Shown here piece after piece: positions 44,029 to 54,055 of a stretch of DNA of 64,000 nt. A program made the translations under genes and the position numbers. The notes under the pieces were generated by a model. That model worked only from the letters and a program-made list of their open reading frames with translations, did not search any database and was not told the origin of the DNA. Within the stretch, counting starts at the first letter, position 1, and each line of letters begins with the position of its first letter. The DNA lies in contig NZ_CANLRG010000007.1 in the NCBI RefSeq assembly GCF_947493565.1, forward strand, positions 161,115 through 225,114, written 5' to 3'. This DNA comes from an uncultured Lutibacter sp. (GTDB taxonomy: Bacteria; Bacteroidota; Bacteroidia; Flavobacteriales; Flavobacteriaceae).

Positions 44029-45237
44029 TTAGTCTACCCAAAAAGTTGGTTTAACATTAGTACCATATTTAGTGCAGTCGCCGCATTCTACAGGTACAAC
44101 CAAGTAAGGTCCAGGGTTGGTATAGTTTGGCTCTAGATTATCTCTAAAATATTTTACTGTACCACTATTTAAAGTTACTGCTAAATCAGAAAGATCACCT
44201 CCTTCTGGTTTGTTAGTTGGAGCAAAAGGTTCGCATTCTGTAAAATAAGGAGGTAGAGGTTGATTAGGGAAAAAATCTTGATAATTAATAAATATTCTTT
44301 TTGTTGAAACTGATGAAACTTCAAATAAACCAACTACCTTATCATTTGGGGAGTCCACTGAGAAAACATTTCCACCAAAAAAGCCTGGCTGATTTTGAGA
44401 GAAAATGCTTTCTGATCCAGACAATTTATTAAGGGTTTTATAAAAAGTAAATGCCTCAAGAGATTGTACATACTGTTTTACTAAAATACTATATCTATGA
44501 GATATAATGGTGTTATCTTTACTTAATATTCTAACAGGGAATTTAGTAACTCTATCTTCAATAAAACCAGTAGTTTCTTTTTGAATAATTGAATTTGAAT
44601 TTACGGTATTGTAACATGTTTTTTCTTCTCTTGTTTTTAATTGTTTTTCAATTGTATATGAGTTTGAATTTTGGACTACAACTAAATCATATTGATTCCA
44701 TTTGGGAGCCACAATTTTATACGTTTCTTCAAACTCATAGCGATAATATCTAGAATCACCATTTGGATTATAGCTGTCAACAAATAATGTGATGTTTTCA
44801 AATCCTAAATCATTAACCTCTAAAGAAGGATATAAATTATCAATTTGTGTGATGCTTGTTAATTGTGTTGGTTCAGTAGTGTAAGATTTGCCTTCTTGAG
44901 TAGTTATAAAAAGTTGATAATTAATATTTGGTTGAGCTTCAAATTCGTTGGATGAGATATACTTACCAGGAATAGTTTCTATAAAGTTATAAGTGTTTTG
45001 ATTGTCATCAATAATTTTAACGACTGCATTACTTTCAGGTGAAGGGCCATTACTATCAAGGGGAAATACTTTACTTAAATAAATTTCCTGATTTTTATAT
45101 TCATTAGTTATTGTAGCTTTTATTATTAAAGCATTTTCTGATGTTGTAGGTTTAATATCGTATGGTTCAACACAACTATTGTTTAAAAATACAAGAATTG
45201 TAAAGATGATTGAGTAGAATATTTTATTTTTTTTCAT
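44029..45237 (-). CDS. DUF4249 family lipoprotein
   Basis: This 402-residue protein has a lipobox (LNNSCVEPYDI, Cys about residue 22) and the DUF4249 pattern: a short N-terminal domain starting ALIIKATITNEYKNQEIYLSKVFPLD (quoted in part: IYLSKVFPLD), an immunoglobulin-like Fn3-type core, and a C-terminal Cys pair (FTECEP and VECGDCTKYG) that could form disulfides. DUF4249 proteins regularly accompany TonB receptors in Bacteroidota and are thought to be surface-exposed partners. It starts 31 nt after the TonB receptor gene. The transported substrate is unknown. Confidence 0.85.
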   Translation of the reverse strand: MKKNKIFYSIIFTILVFLNNSCVEPYDIKPTTSENALIIKATITNEYKNQEIYLSKVFPLDSNGPSPESNAVVKIIDDNQNTYNFIETIPGKYISSNEFEAQPNINYQLFITTQEGKSYTTEPTQLTSITQIDNLYPSLEVNDLGFENITLFVDSYNPNGDSRYYRYEFEETYKIVAPKWNQYDLVVVQNSNSYTIEKQLKTREEKTCYNTVNSNSIIQKETTGFIEDRVTKFPVRILSKDNTIISHRYSILVKQYVQSLEAFTFYKTLNKLSGSESIFSQNQPGFFGGNVFSVDSPNDKVVGLFEVSSVSTKRIFINYQDFFPNQPLPPYFTECEPFAPTNKPEGGDLSDLAVTLNSGTVKYFRDNLEPNYTNPGPYLVVPVECGDCTKYGTNVKPTFWVD

Positions 45238-45268
45238 AAACTTAATTTATTTACCTTTTCTTGATATA

Positions 45269-48025
45269 TTAAAATTTAAAATTATAAGTTATGGTAGGTA
45301 TTGGAATTGAAAATATTGAACTTTGATATGCTTTTACTTTACCCTTTTCAGTAACAAAAAATACAGAATAAGGATTGTTTCTTCCAAGAGCATTGTAAAT
45401 AGAGATGTTCCAAAAACTATGAGCAAATTTTTTAATTTTATGATTCCCTTCAATATTAAAGCCTAAGTCAAGCCTATAATAGTCAGGAATTCTTAGCTTA
45501 TTTCTATCACTATACAATACATAATCAATTCCATTGAAATTGTAATTTCCAACAGGGTAGGTTATTGGTCTTCCTGTTTGGTATGCAAAATTAGCTGAGA
45601 AGCTAAAACGCTTTGTTAATTTATAGTTGGCTACTATACTTATATCATGTGGCTTGTCAAAGTTAGAAGGAAAAAAATCACCATTATTTATACGCTCTTC
45701 ACTAAAAATACTATTGAATTTGTTAAATGAACGTGAATAATTATACCCAAACCATCCGTTAAATTTTCCTTTGGTTTTTTTTATTAAAAACTCAATTCCA
45801 TAAGCTTTCCCATTTCCTTGTAAAACTTCAGTTTCAATTGATTTATTTAATAGTAAATCTGCTCCAACTTTATAATCAATTATATTTTTAGATTTTTTAT
45901 AGTAACCTTCTAAACTAAGTTCGTAGGTGTTTCCGTCAATGTTTTTATATAGCCCTAAAGTAAACTGATTGGCTTGCTGAGGCTTTATATTAAGGTCAGA
46001 AAGTTTCCAAATATCAGTTGATGAGGCCGTTGTGTTATTGGATAGCGTATGTATATATTGATAAGTAGAGTTATAACTTGCTTTAATTGAAAAATCGTTA
46101 AACAAGAAGTATCTTAATGAAGCTCTTATTTCAGGACCTCCGTAAGTTTTAATGACTTCGTTTTTCCCGAAGGTTAAAGTATCGGTTACGGTACCTTCAC
46201 TTTTTGGAAATCCAGATTTATAGAGCTTTTGTGTAGCTTCTCCAATAGATGAGTATATAGAATATCGAAACCCTAAATTGAATAATAAATTTTTATTAAC
46301 ATTGTAATTATCTGAAATAAATATGGCAGATTCTAAAGCTTTTTCTTTAGGTATTTTGAATGGCTCAACAATTGATTCAGAGCCTTTGGGGTCTTTATTT
46401 CCAGGATTAACAACATATAATTTGCTCGAAATACCATAATCAAAACTATGCTGTTCGTTTAATAAATACTTCATTTTAAGTTTTAACTCAGTTTCATTAA
46501 CATTATAACCTAATTCAAAATTATTATCAGAATTACCATCATAAGTGATATTAAATTTGTACTTACTGTTAACTAAGCTTAAATCGCCATGATTATTAGT
46601 GTTAAATTTATGATTCCATTTTAATGACATTAATTGATTATTATAACCATATAATGAATCCGAACTAATACTAAAGGAATCATCACTATAATATCCAGTA
46701 GCTTCTAAATTATTATTTTCATTTATTTTATGTTGATATTTTAGCACAGCATCATAAAATGAAGCGGTTGAGTTTTTTAACGATTTTTCATCTAAAGATT
46801 TTAAAATCCAATCCGAATAAGCTCCTCTTGCACCAACTAATAACCCTGAAGTTCCTTTAATTATAGGTATTTCAAGAGCAACATTACTAGTTACTGGACC
46901 AAATGATACTTCGCCTGAAAACTTTTCTGTATTACTGTTTTTTGTATTTATGTCAAAAACAGAAGAAAGCCTACCACCATATTCAGCAGGAATGGTTCCT
47001 TTATAAATATTGACATCTTTAATTGTAAATGGATTTAGAGCAGAAAAAATACCAAAAAAATGAGATGGATTATAAACCACTCCATTGTCCAAAAGAATTA
47101 AGTTTTGGTCTTCTTTTCCCCCTCTAACATTGTATCCGGAAGCTCCTTCTCCAGCATTTGAAATGCCAGGTAATGTTATGGCTACTTTTAAGATATCTCT
47201 TTCACCTAGTACTAGAGGAACACTTTTAATTGTTTCAATTTTAATTTGAGTATTTCCTGTGATAGCTTCTTTTATATTTCTATCTCTATTTGCTTCAATT
47301 GTTACTTCTTTTAAAATTTCAGCACTTTCTTGTAAAGAAAGATTTAGAGTTCCATTATCATAAATAATTACTTTTTTTGATGAATCTTGAATCCCTATGG
47401 ATTTTGTTTCAATAATATTAATTCCGGGTGGAAGGTTGATAGAATAATACCCATTTATATCTGTAACTGTGTTGATATTTTTATTTTTAACTATTATAGC
47501 TAAGTTAGGAATAGGTTCGTTAGTTGTATTATTTTTAGTAAAGCCAGTAAGTGTATAGTACTTTTTTCTAGAAAACTTATTTTCTTTACCAATTCTTACA
47601 GTTTCAATAGCTGTATCTGGGATGGGTGCTTCTTCATTAAAAAAAACTGGCTCGATGGCTTCTGTTTGAGAAATTGTTTCATCTGATTCGTTAGAAAACC
47701 ACTCAGGTAAAGTTCCGTTGATTAATATACTACGAGATAAAATAACTTTATTGTCGGATGTGATGAAATAATTAATAATTGTATTCTTAAAAACAGAGTC
47801 GAGTAAATTTTGTAAACTACTATTATTGAATTGACCAGATATCAGCTCATCATCAAGCCAACTTTCTACAAAATAGAAGCGATAATTAGTTAGGTTTTCA
47901 ATTTTTTTTATAACATTTATTTTAGTTTCATTTTCAAAACTTATTGAGATACTTTTTGTAGCTACATTTTGTGAATTGATAAACTGAAAACAAAAAAATA
48001 TTAAAATTAAAAGTATCTTTTTCAT
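45269..48025 (-). CDS. TonB-dependent receptor with STN and carboxypeptidase-like domains, substrate unknown
   Basis: This 918-residue outer-membrane protein has a signal peptide ending NSQN, a STN (secretin/TonB short N-terminal) domain (about 25-105; INVIKKIENLTNYRFYFVES), a carboxypeptidase-like domain (about 155-235), a plug (about 245-355; GASGYNVRGGKEDQNLILLDNG, quoted in part: GYNVRGGKEDQNLILLDNG) and a barrel ending YNFKF. The STN domain often means signalling to an anti-sigma factor, but none is encoded nearby. Its ATG overlaps the stop of the upstream gene by one base (TAATG), and DUF4249 follows, so the locus is one operon. Confidence 0.92.
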   Translation of the reverse strand: MKKILLILIFFCFQFINSQNVATKSISISFENETKINVIKKIENLTNYRFYFVESWLDDELISGQFNNSSLQNLLDSVFKNTIINYFITSDNKVILSRSILINGTLPEWFSNESDETISQTEAIEPVFFNEEAPIPDTAIETVRIGKENKFSRKKYYTLTGFTKNNTTNEPIPNLAIIVKNKNINTVTDINGYYSINLPPGINIIETKSIGIQDSSKKVIIYDNGTLNLSLQESAEILKEVTIEANRDRNIKEAITGNTQIKIETIKSVPLVLGERDILKVAITLPGISNAGEGASGYNVRGGKEDQNLILLDNGVVYNPSHFFGIFSALNPFTIKDVNIYKGTIPAEYGGRLSSVFDINTKNSNTEKFSGEVSFGPVTSNVALEIPIIKGTSGLLVGARGAYSDWILKSLDEKSLKNSTASFYDAVLKYQHKINENNNLEATGYYSDDSFSISSDSLYGYNNQLMSLKWNHKFNTNNHGDLSLVNSKYKFNITYDGNSDNNFELGYNVNETELKLKMKYLLNEQHSFDYGISSKLYVVNPGNKDPKGSESIVEPFKIPKEKALESAIFISDNYNVNKNLLFNLGFRYSIYSSIGEATQKLYKSGFPKSEGTVTDTLTFGKNEVIKTYGGPEIRASLRYFLFNDFSIKASYNSTYQYIHTLSNNTTASSTDIWKLSDLNIKPQQANQFTLGLYKNIDGNTYELSLEGYYKKSKNIIDYKVGADLLLNKSIETEVLQGNGKAYGIEFLIKKTKGKFNGWFGYNYSRSFNKFNSIFSEERINNGDFFPSNFDKPHDISIVANYKLTKRFSFSANFAYQTGRPITYPVGNYNFNGIDYVLYSDRNKLRIPDYYRLDLGFNIEGNHKIKKFAHSFWNISIYNALGRNNPYSVFFVTEKGKVKAYQSSIFSIPIPTITYNFKF

Positions 48026-48792
48026 TAGTGTTTAGTTTCTGGATTTTTTAATAGAATATTTAAATGTTTTGTTAAGTTAACCATAAACAAATCAGGATCT
48101 GATTTTAATTGCTGTTTTTTGGAGCTGTAAAAACTTACAATATTTTTTTTAAGACTAGGAAATAGTTTTAACAGTTTATTTTTAGAATTTATTTTATAAT
48201 ATTTAAGATCATAGAAAATATAATAAGAACTATTATCTTTAAATTGACTGTAAACAAAATTTCCAATACGTTGTTTTCTTTCTTTTTTATGTTTTTTAAG
48301 CAATGTTATTTTTTTACTTTGAAAAGAAATTTCATAAAACCCAGAAATTTCTTCGTTATAAAATATTTCTTCGCTTTTTGAAATATTGATGAATTTATGA
48401 TTGTTTATTGAGAACGTATCCACTTTGTCTTTTATTAATTGAATGATAGAGAAAGACGATTGGTTAGGAAGTTTAATAATTATTTCATCTTCATAAATAT
48501 CATACTTCATTTCAATATTAAAAAAGGGTTGTTTATGATAAGTAATATTTCCATTTATAAATTTAGATGTTGAGTAAAATTTGTGATTTCCATCTATAGT
48601 TTTATATTTTTCTTTGTAAACTATTCCATTGTTGATCTCAGTATTTTCAACTCCAATAATGTTATCAAACCAATTATAATAATTATTATTTGTATTAAAA
48701 CTAGTTTGACTTTTTACAGATGTAGTAATAATGATGGTAATAAAATAAAGAACAATTTTATTTTTTCTAAAGAGGGTATTAAAATAAATCAT
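48025..48792 (-). CDS. Secreted hypothetical protein, first gene of the TonB receptor/DUF4249 locus
   Basis: This 255-residue protein has an N-terminal hydrophobic segment (signal peptide, IVLYFITIIITTSVKSQ). The body has regularly spaced Tyr and Phe residues (GNHKFYSTSKFINGNITYHK; NIEMKYDIYEDEIIIKLPN), suggesting a beta-rich fold. I recall similar proteins in front of DUF4249-linked TonB receptors but do not have a named family. Translation is coupled to the receptor through a TAATG overlap. A near-consensus -7 box (minus-strand TATATTTA, 48811-48818) lies 18 nt upstream. Confidence 0.65.
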   Translation of the reverse strand: MIYFNTLFRKNKIVLYFITIIITTSVKSQTSFNTNNNYYNWFDNIIGVENTEINNGIVYKEKYKTIDGNHKFYSTSKFINGNITYHKQPFFNIEMKYDIYEDEIIIKLPNQSSFSIIQLIKDKVDTFSINNHKFINISKSEEIFYNEEISGFYEISFQSKKITLLKKHKKERKQRIGNFVYSQFKDNSSYYIFYDLKYYKINSKNKLLKLFPSLKKNIVSFYSSKKQQLKSDPDLFMVNLTKHLNILLKNPETKH

Positions 48793-48956
48793 AGATAATT
48801 TTTAATAACGTAAATATAATAAATATTTTTTCTTAAAAAATTGGATTTTCTTCAAAATTTAATATTAAATACTTAATTAATTATATATATATGTTTATCC
48901 TTAGCTAATAAGTGAAGTTCTAAAAAAAGATATTAAAGCAAAGAGAGATTGAAGTT

Positions 48957-50492
48957 TTAACCTAGCCAGCCCTCTCTATCTAAACTTCTATATTGTATGG
49001 CTTCAGCAATATGGTTTGAAGAAATTTCTTTAGAATGTTCTAAATCTGCAATGGTTCTAGAAACTTTTAAAATTCTGTCATAAGCTCTAGCTGATAAATT
49101 TAAACGCTCCATTGCGTTTTTTAAAAGTGTTTTACTTTCATTATTTAATTCGCAAAATTTTCTAATTTGTTTTACATTCATTTGAGCATTGTAATGTACA
49201 GTCTCAATTTTTTTAAACCTTTCAGATTGTACTTCTCGAGCTTTAGTAACTCTTTCTCTAATTGACTTGCTTGTTTCACTTTGAGTTTCTTCAGAAAGTT
49301 TTTCAAAAGGAACAGGATTTACTTCGATATGGATATCAATTCTATCTAAAAGAGGGCCTGAAATTTTACCTAAATAACGTTGCATTTCAGCTGGAGAAGA
49401 ACTGATAGGTGCATCAGGATCATTAAAATATCCACTCGGACTCGGATTCATACTTGCAACGAGCATAAAGCTACTTGGATATGTTACTGTAAAACGAGCT
49501 CTAGAAATAGTAACTTCTCTATCTTCTAAAGGTTGACGCATTACTTCTAATACCGTTCTTTTAAACTCAGGGAGTTCATCTAAAAATAATACACCATTAT
49601 GCGATAAGGAAATTTCTCCAGGTTGAGGATATTGACCCCCACCTACAAGCGCAACGTCAGAAATTGTGTGGTGCGGTGATCTAAATGGTCTTGAGCTCAT
49701 TAGACCTGAATCTTTAATTTTTCCAACCACAGAATGTATTTTGGTAGTTTCAAGTGCTTCTTGAAGCGTCATTGGGGGTAAAATAGATGGGAGTCTTTTG
49801 CTAAGCATTGTTTTTCCACTTCCTGGAGGCCCAATAAGTATAATATTATGTCCGCCAGCTGCTGCAATTTCCATAGAACGTTTTACAGATTCTTGTCCTT
49901 TAACATCAGCAAAGTCGAACTCAGGGTTGTCTATATTTTTATAAAATTCAGCTCTAGTATCTATAATTGTTTGTTCTAAAGGGATTCCTTCATTAAAAAA
50001 ATTGATTACCTCCATGATATTGTCAATTCCATAAACTTTTAAATCATTTACAATAGCAGCTTCTTTTGCATTTTGTTTGGGTAAAATGAAACCTTTAAAA
50101 CCTTCTTCTTTTGCTTTTATAGCTATTGGTAAAGCTCCTTTTATGGGTTGCAAACTTCCGTCTAAAGAAAGTTCTCCCATTATCACATATTCATTGATTT
50201 TTTCAGATTTTATTTGGTTTGATGCTGCTAGAATTCCTATGGCTAATGTAAGATCGTAGGCAGATCCTTCTTTTCGTAAATCTGCCGGAGCCATATTTAT
50301 AGTTATTTTTTTACCGGGTAATTTATAGGTATTATTGTTTAAAGCAGCTGAAATACGATAGCTACTTTCTTTAATGGCGTTGTCAGGCAAGCCAACTAAA
50401 TGATAGCCAATACCTTTGTCTATATTTACTTCTACGGTAATAGTGGTGGCTTCAACGCCAAAAACAGCGCTGCCATAAATTTTCACTAGCAT
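48957..50492 (-). CDS. YifB/ComM family magnesium chelatase-like AAA+ ATPase
   Basis: This 511-residue protein has the Lon-like N-terminal domain of the ChlI/YifB group ([37 protein letters not shown]), Walker [10 protein letters not shown] (about residue 219) and a Mg_chelatase C-terminal domain ([35 protein letters not shown]). ComM of this family is a helicase that helps integrate DNA during natural transformation. No competence genes are nearby. It lies 18 nt after the LacI gene, so it may share that transcript. Confidence 0.93.
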   Translation of the reverse strand: MLVKIYGSAVFGVEATTITVEVNIDKGIGYHLVGLPDNAIKESSYRISAALNNNTYKLPGKKITINMAPADLRKEGSAYDLTLAIGILAASNQIKSEKINEYVIMGELSLDGSLQPIKGALPIAIKAKEEGFKGFILPKQNAKEAAIVNDLKVYGIDNIMEVINFFNEGIPLEQTIIDTRAEFYKNIDNPEFDFADVKGQESVKRSMEIAAAGGHNIILIGPPGSGKTMLSKRLPSILPPMTLQEALETTKIHSVVGKIKDSGLMSSRPFRSPHHTISDVALVGGGQYPQPGEISLSHNGVLFLDELPEFKRTVLEVMRQPLEDREVTISRARFTVTYPSSFMLVASMNPSPSGYFNDPDAPISSSPAEMQRYLGKISGPLLDRIDIHIEVNPVPFEKLSEETQSETSKSIRERVTKAREVQSERFKKIETVHYNAQMNVKQIRKFCELNNESKTLLKNAMERLNLSARAYDRILKVSRTIADLEHSKEISSNHIAEAIQYRSLDREGWLG

Positions 50493-50510
50493 ATTTTTTT
50501 CTTTTAATGT

Positions 50511-51545
50511 TTAAAACTTGATGAACATTTTTTTAGTTGAATCTCGTTCAACTAATTTTGTTTTCATAATAATAGTTTCAATATTATTAAACTCAATTTT
50601 TTCTTCAATTTTTTGGATTAATCGTAAAGCCGCTGTTTCTCCAGTTGTATGAGCAAAACGATTAACACTTGTTAATGGAGGTGTGCTATAACGAGATAAC
50701 ATTCCGTTGGTAAACCCTATAATTGAAACGTCTTCAGGAATTCGCAAGTTTCTTTTGTTTAAAACTTGAGTGGTAATCGCTCCGGAAATTTCATCAACAG
50801 TAAAAATACCATCAACTTTATTGTTGTCAAGCATTTTATTGATGTTTTCTTTTAAGCCTTCTTCGCTATACTGTCTAATAATTAAATCTTCGTTAGGAAC
50901 TAAATTATATTTTGTATGTGCTTTTAAATAGCCTTTAACACTAAATTTACTTACATTCAACCCTTCTGAAACTGAAATCAATGCTATATTTTTACATTCA
51001 GATCTCATTAAAAAACGGGTTGCTTTGTAAGCACTTTTAACAGAATCGGTAACAACTTTATCACAATTGATTTCTTTATGAACTCTATCGTATAAAACTA
51101 TAGGAGTACCTTCTTCTATTAAGGAATGAAAATGGTCGAAGTTTTTCACTTTTAATGTTTCTTCAGATAAACACGCAATAAAACCATCAATGGTTCCATT
51201 GGAAAGCATTTCCATAGTGTCTACTTCTTTTTTATGAGATTCATTGGTAATACAAGTAACAATGTTATACCCTTTTTCAGCTGCTACTTTTTCAATGCCT
51301 CTTAATACACGTGCAAAATAATAGGTTAAAATGTTGGGGATGATAATTCCAATTGTTTTGGTTTTTTTATTTTGTAAACTAAGTGCTAAAGTATTGGGTT
51401 TATACTTGTGCTCTTTGGCATATTGTTGAATTTTTTGTTTGGTTTCATCACTAATTTCATAGCTGTCGTTTAAAGCTTTTGAAACTGTTGATATAGAAAC
51501 ATGCAATGCTTTTGCTATTTGTTTTATGGTTATTCGTTTGCTCAT
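50511..51545 (-). CDS. LacI family transcriptional regulator
   Basis: This 344-residue protein has an N-terminal helix-turn-helix (ITIKQIAKALHVSISTVSKALND, about 4-26; quoted in part: ALHVSISTVSKALND) followed by a periplasmic-binding-protein-like ligand domain (TIGIIIPNILTYYFARVLRGIE; DRVHKEINCDKVVTDS). LacI regulators usually sense sugars or nucleosides. No sugar utilisation genes are next to it. Its ATG overlaps the stop of the penicillin acylase gene (TAATG), so it is co-produced with that enzyme. Confidence 0.93.
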   Translation of the reverse strand: MSKRITIKQIAKALHVSISTVSKALNDSYEISDETKQKIQQYAKEHKYKPNTLALSLQNKKTKTIGIIIPNILTYYFARVLRGIEKVAAEKGYNIVTCITNESHKKEVDTMEMLSNGTIDGFIACLSEETLKVKNFDHFHSLIEEGTPIVLYDRVHKEINCDKVVTDSVKSAYKATRFLMRSECKNIALISVSEGLNVSKFSVKGYLKAHTKYNLVPNEDLIIRQYSEEGLKENINKMLDNNKVDGIFTVDEISGAITTQVLNKRNLRIPEDVSIIGFTNGMLSRYSTPPLTSVNRFAHTTGETAALRLIQKIEEKIEFNNIETIIMKTKLVERDSTKKMFIKF

Positions 51546-53929
51546 TATTTTGGTTGCACTATTAATTTTGTTGAAACACTTATGATTTCTTCTTTGTTCA
51601 TTTTCATTTTTCTAAATTCACCTTTATTGTACATTTCTGTCTGATCTTTATAATGTTTACTAAAAGGATTTCCAGATTGTCCTGTTGGCAATATACTGAT
51701 GCTATTTTCAACATCAGAAAAATCGATCACTCTTCTAGTAGAAGGACCGGCTGTAACTTTGTATAATCCGGTGTTGTTATATTCATAACCTCTGTTGTCA
51801 ATAACTTCTCTGGCACCTTTCATAGGAAAAGGGCCTACATTAAAATATTTTTTTAATGAAGCAATGGTACCTAAAGGGTGTCCATGTTCTAAGGTATGAA
51901 CTTTTCCCCAGTTCCAATCTTTTATATCATTTCCAAGTTGTTTTTCCAAAGCAGCCACAGCTTCAATTAAAGATTTTGATAATATGTCTTTTCTATTTTC
52001 TATGTTATCTTTTGTAGAAATATCATCCCACCAAATTGAATTTTTGTTTTTGACAACTTCAGCAATCATTCTTTTCATTAAATGAGTATTCATTAGTTGG
52101 TTAAACATTGTATCACCTAGCTCATCCTTAAATGTATTTTTTAAGTATAAATATACCCATTTATTATAAATAGTTGGTGCAACATGGTCTATTGTATTTT
52201 CTCCATTCCAAAGCTGTAATACATCAATAGCTCTTTGTTCGTTTTTACTAAAAGAATTAAAATCCATTATTTTGGTAAACTCTTTAATAATTTCAGGAGC
52301 AACAGATGAAGTAACATCATTAATCATAATAGCCATTGCTTGTTTATTCCAATTATTTTTGGGTTCTAGTAATTGTATAATTCTTTTAGCTCTATCTTCA
52401 GGTAAATAATAGCCAGGGTATAGCATATTGGCTATAGTATCTGGTTGGTTATTAGCAGAGTAAACATAGTTCCATTTTGGATTTTCAGCCATTGGATTAT
52501 TGCTGAAATCTAAAAATTCTATTGGATATTCTTCACTTGAGGTTCCATCTAAAATAAACTTACTATTTACTTGCGATTTATGTTTGTATAGTTTTCCAGC
52601 AGCCCACCAAGCAACATTTCCTTTAGCATCTCCATACATAATATTTAAACCTGGAGCATGTATCATTGAAGCGCCTTTTTTTACGTCTTCCATTTTAGTA
52701 GCTCTGGAAATGGTATAAAGTGCGTCTAAAACTTTTCCTTCTTGTTGAGTGTAAACCCAAGACATTGCAATGGGGTTAGTAGTAGAGATTGTTTCTATAA
52801 CATCATTTACTATAGGTCCATGTCTCGAACTTCTAACTTTAATTGTAACATCATTTTCATCTTTAACTTTAATAGTTTTAGTAAAAGTATTGTAGGTTTT
52901 AAATCCGTTTGGTGTTTTGTATTTATTAACGTTAGAAGGATGATTTTCTTCTTGATAAAAATCTATATCATCATTTTCAAACATCGTTAATCCATAAGCA
53001 TAGTTTCTATTATGACCTAAAAGAGGAAATGGTACACCAGCAATATGGTATCCATACATTTCATAGTTTGCAGTTTTGATATGAGCTTCATACCATGTGC
53101 CAGGTTGCGAATACATAATGTGTGGATCATTTGCAAAAAGTACTTTTCCAGTAGTAGTTTTTTTTCCAGAAACCACCCAGCTATTGCTTCCTATAAAGGG
53201 AGGGATAGGTGATTGATTGATAATATTATTTACTTCTGAAACTAAATTGGTGAAATCTTCAATAGATTGTTTGGAGTTTTTTATAAGTACTGTGTTTGGG
53301 TTAATGTCAATATTTAAATCTTTCAAGTAGTTTTGCCCTAATTTTTCCTTAATAGCTGTAAGTAAAGGATCTGTTTTGTGTGCCATAGCAAAACTAAAAG
53401 ACATATAACCTAATATATTATAAATATCAGTTAACTGGTAATGTTCTTTTTCAATTCCTATTAAAGTGAATTCAATAGGTGTTGGGCCTTCATCTATAAA
53501 TTGGTTTACACCATTTAAATATGCAGTTGCTAATTTATAAACTTTACTATTTTGACTAAGTTTTTCTATAGATTTCTTAGATGCTTCTTCAATCCCTAAG
53601 CTCACAAAAAATTTGTCATTTTTAAGCATATCTTTACCAAAAATTTCAGACAATCTTCCGGGAGCAATTCTTCGCATTAATTCCATTTGCCATAATCTAT
53701 CTTGGGCGTGAACATAGCCTAAAACGGTTAATGCGTCTTTTTCGGTTTCAGCATAAATGTGTGGAATTCCATAATCATCAAAATATACTTCAGCTTTTTT
53801 ATCAATTGCTGACAATGATAAATTTCCAGAATACGTAGGTTTTAAACTATTATAATACATCCAGCCTCCAAGTATAGCCAGAGCTATAATAGTGGTAAAA
53901 ATGAGAAGAGTTTTTTTTAGAATTCGCAT
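51545..53929 (-). CDS. Penicillin acylase family protein (Ntn hydrolase)
   Basis: This 794-residue protein has an N-terminal membrane/signal segment (LLIFTTIIALAILGGWMYY). The alpha part contains FDDYGIPHIYAETEKDALTVLGYVHAQDRLWQMELMRR (quoted in part: GYVHAQDRLWQMELMRR). The catalytic Ser that becomes the N-terminus of the beta chain after self-cleavage is in the GSNSWVVSG motif (about residue 250), followed by the NDPHI motif. Members hydrolyse amides such as beta-lactams or acyl-homoserine lactones; the natural substrate is not visible. The promoter is at 53957-53964. It is the first gene of an acylase-LacI-yifB unit. Confidence 0.92.
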   Translation of the reverse strand: MRILKKTLLIFTTIIALAILGGWMYYNSLKPTYSGNLSLSAIDKKAEVYFDDYGIPHIYAETEKDALTVLGYVHAQDRLWQMELMRRIAPGRLSEIFGKDMLKNDKFFVSLGIEEASKKSIEKLSQNSKVYKLATAYLNGVNQFIDEGPTPIEFTLIGIEKEHYQLTDIYNILGYMSFSFAMAHKTDPLLTAIKEKLGQNYLKDLNIDINPNTVLIKNSKQSIEDFTNLVSEVNNIINQSPIPPFIGSNSWVVSGKKTTTGKVLFANDPHIMYSQPGTWYEAHIKTANYEMYGYHIAGVPFPLLGHNRNYAYGLTMFENDDIDFYQEENHPSNVNKYKTPNGFKTYNTFTKTIKVKDENDVTIKVRSSRHGPIVNDVIETISTTNPIAMSWVYTQQEGKVLDALYTISRATKMEDVKKGASMIHAPGLNIMYGDAKGNVAWWAAGKLYKHKSQVNSKFILDGTSSEEYPIEFLDFSNNPMAENPKWNYVYSANNQPDTIANMLYPGYYLPEDRAKRIIQLLEPKNNWNKQAMAIMINDVTSSVAPEIIKEFTKIMDFNSFSKNEQRAIDVLQLWNGENTIDHVAPTIYNKWVYLYLKNTFKDELGDTMFNQLMNTHLMKRMIAEVVKNKNSIWWDDISTKDNIENRKDILSKSLIEAVAALEKQLGNDIKDWNWGKVHTLEHGHPLGTIASLKKYFNVGPFPMKGAREVIDNRGYEYNNTGLYKVTAGPSTRRVIDFSDVENSISILPTGQSGNPFSKHYKDQTEMYNKGEFRKMKMNKEEIISVSTKLIVQPK

Positions 53930-53956
53930 GGAAATTTATTGATTTTATAGTTACTT

Positions 53957-53964
53957 CAAATATA
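53957..53964 (-). promoter_or_regulatory. -7 box for the acylase-LacI-yifB unit
   Basis: The minus-strand sequence TATATTTG matches TAnnTTTG, 27 nt before the acylase ATG. Confidence 0.55.
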
Positions 53965-54010
53965 ATATTTTAAACCTTACGAAACTAAATAGTAAAAAAT
54001 ATTTGTCTAT

Positions 54011-54030
54011 ATGTAAAGTTTATTTTACAT
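54011..54030 (+). promoter_or_regulatory. Inverted repeat overlapping a -7 box of the membrane protein/HTH operon
   Basis: ATGTAAA (54011-54017) and TTTACAT (54024-54030) are perfect 7-bp arms with a 6-bp spacer. The right arm overlaps a -7 box TACATTTG (54026-54033), so a bound protein would block it. A second -7 box, TAAATTTG, lies at 54043-54050. Confidence 0.45.
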
Positions 54031-54042
54031 TTGAATATATTT

Positions 54043-54050
54043 TAAATTTG
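54043..54050 (+). promoter_or_regulatory. Second -7 box of the membrane protein/HTH operon; predicted leaderless transcript
   Basis: TAAATTTG matches TAnnTTTG and ends 5 nt before the ATG at 54056. Confidence 0.45.
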
Positions 54051-54055
54051 AACTT

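Noticed and set aside
54011..54030. ATGTAAA-N6-TTTACAT as a fifth member of the Crp/Fnr-like operator set
   Set aside because: The TGTAA half-sites are 8 bp apart rather than 6 and the repeat overlaps the -7 box instead of lying about 28 bp upstream, so it fits a repressor site of the local HTH gene better.
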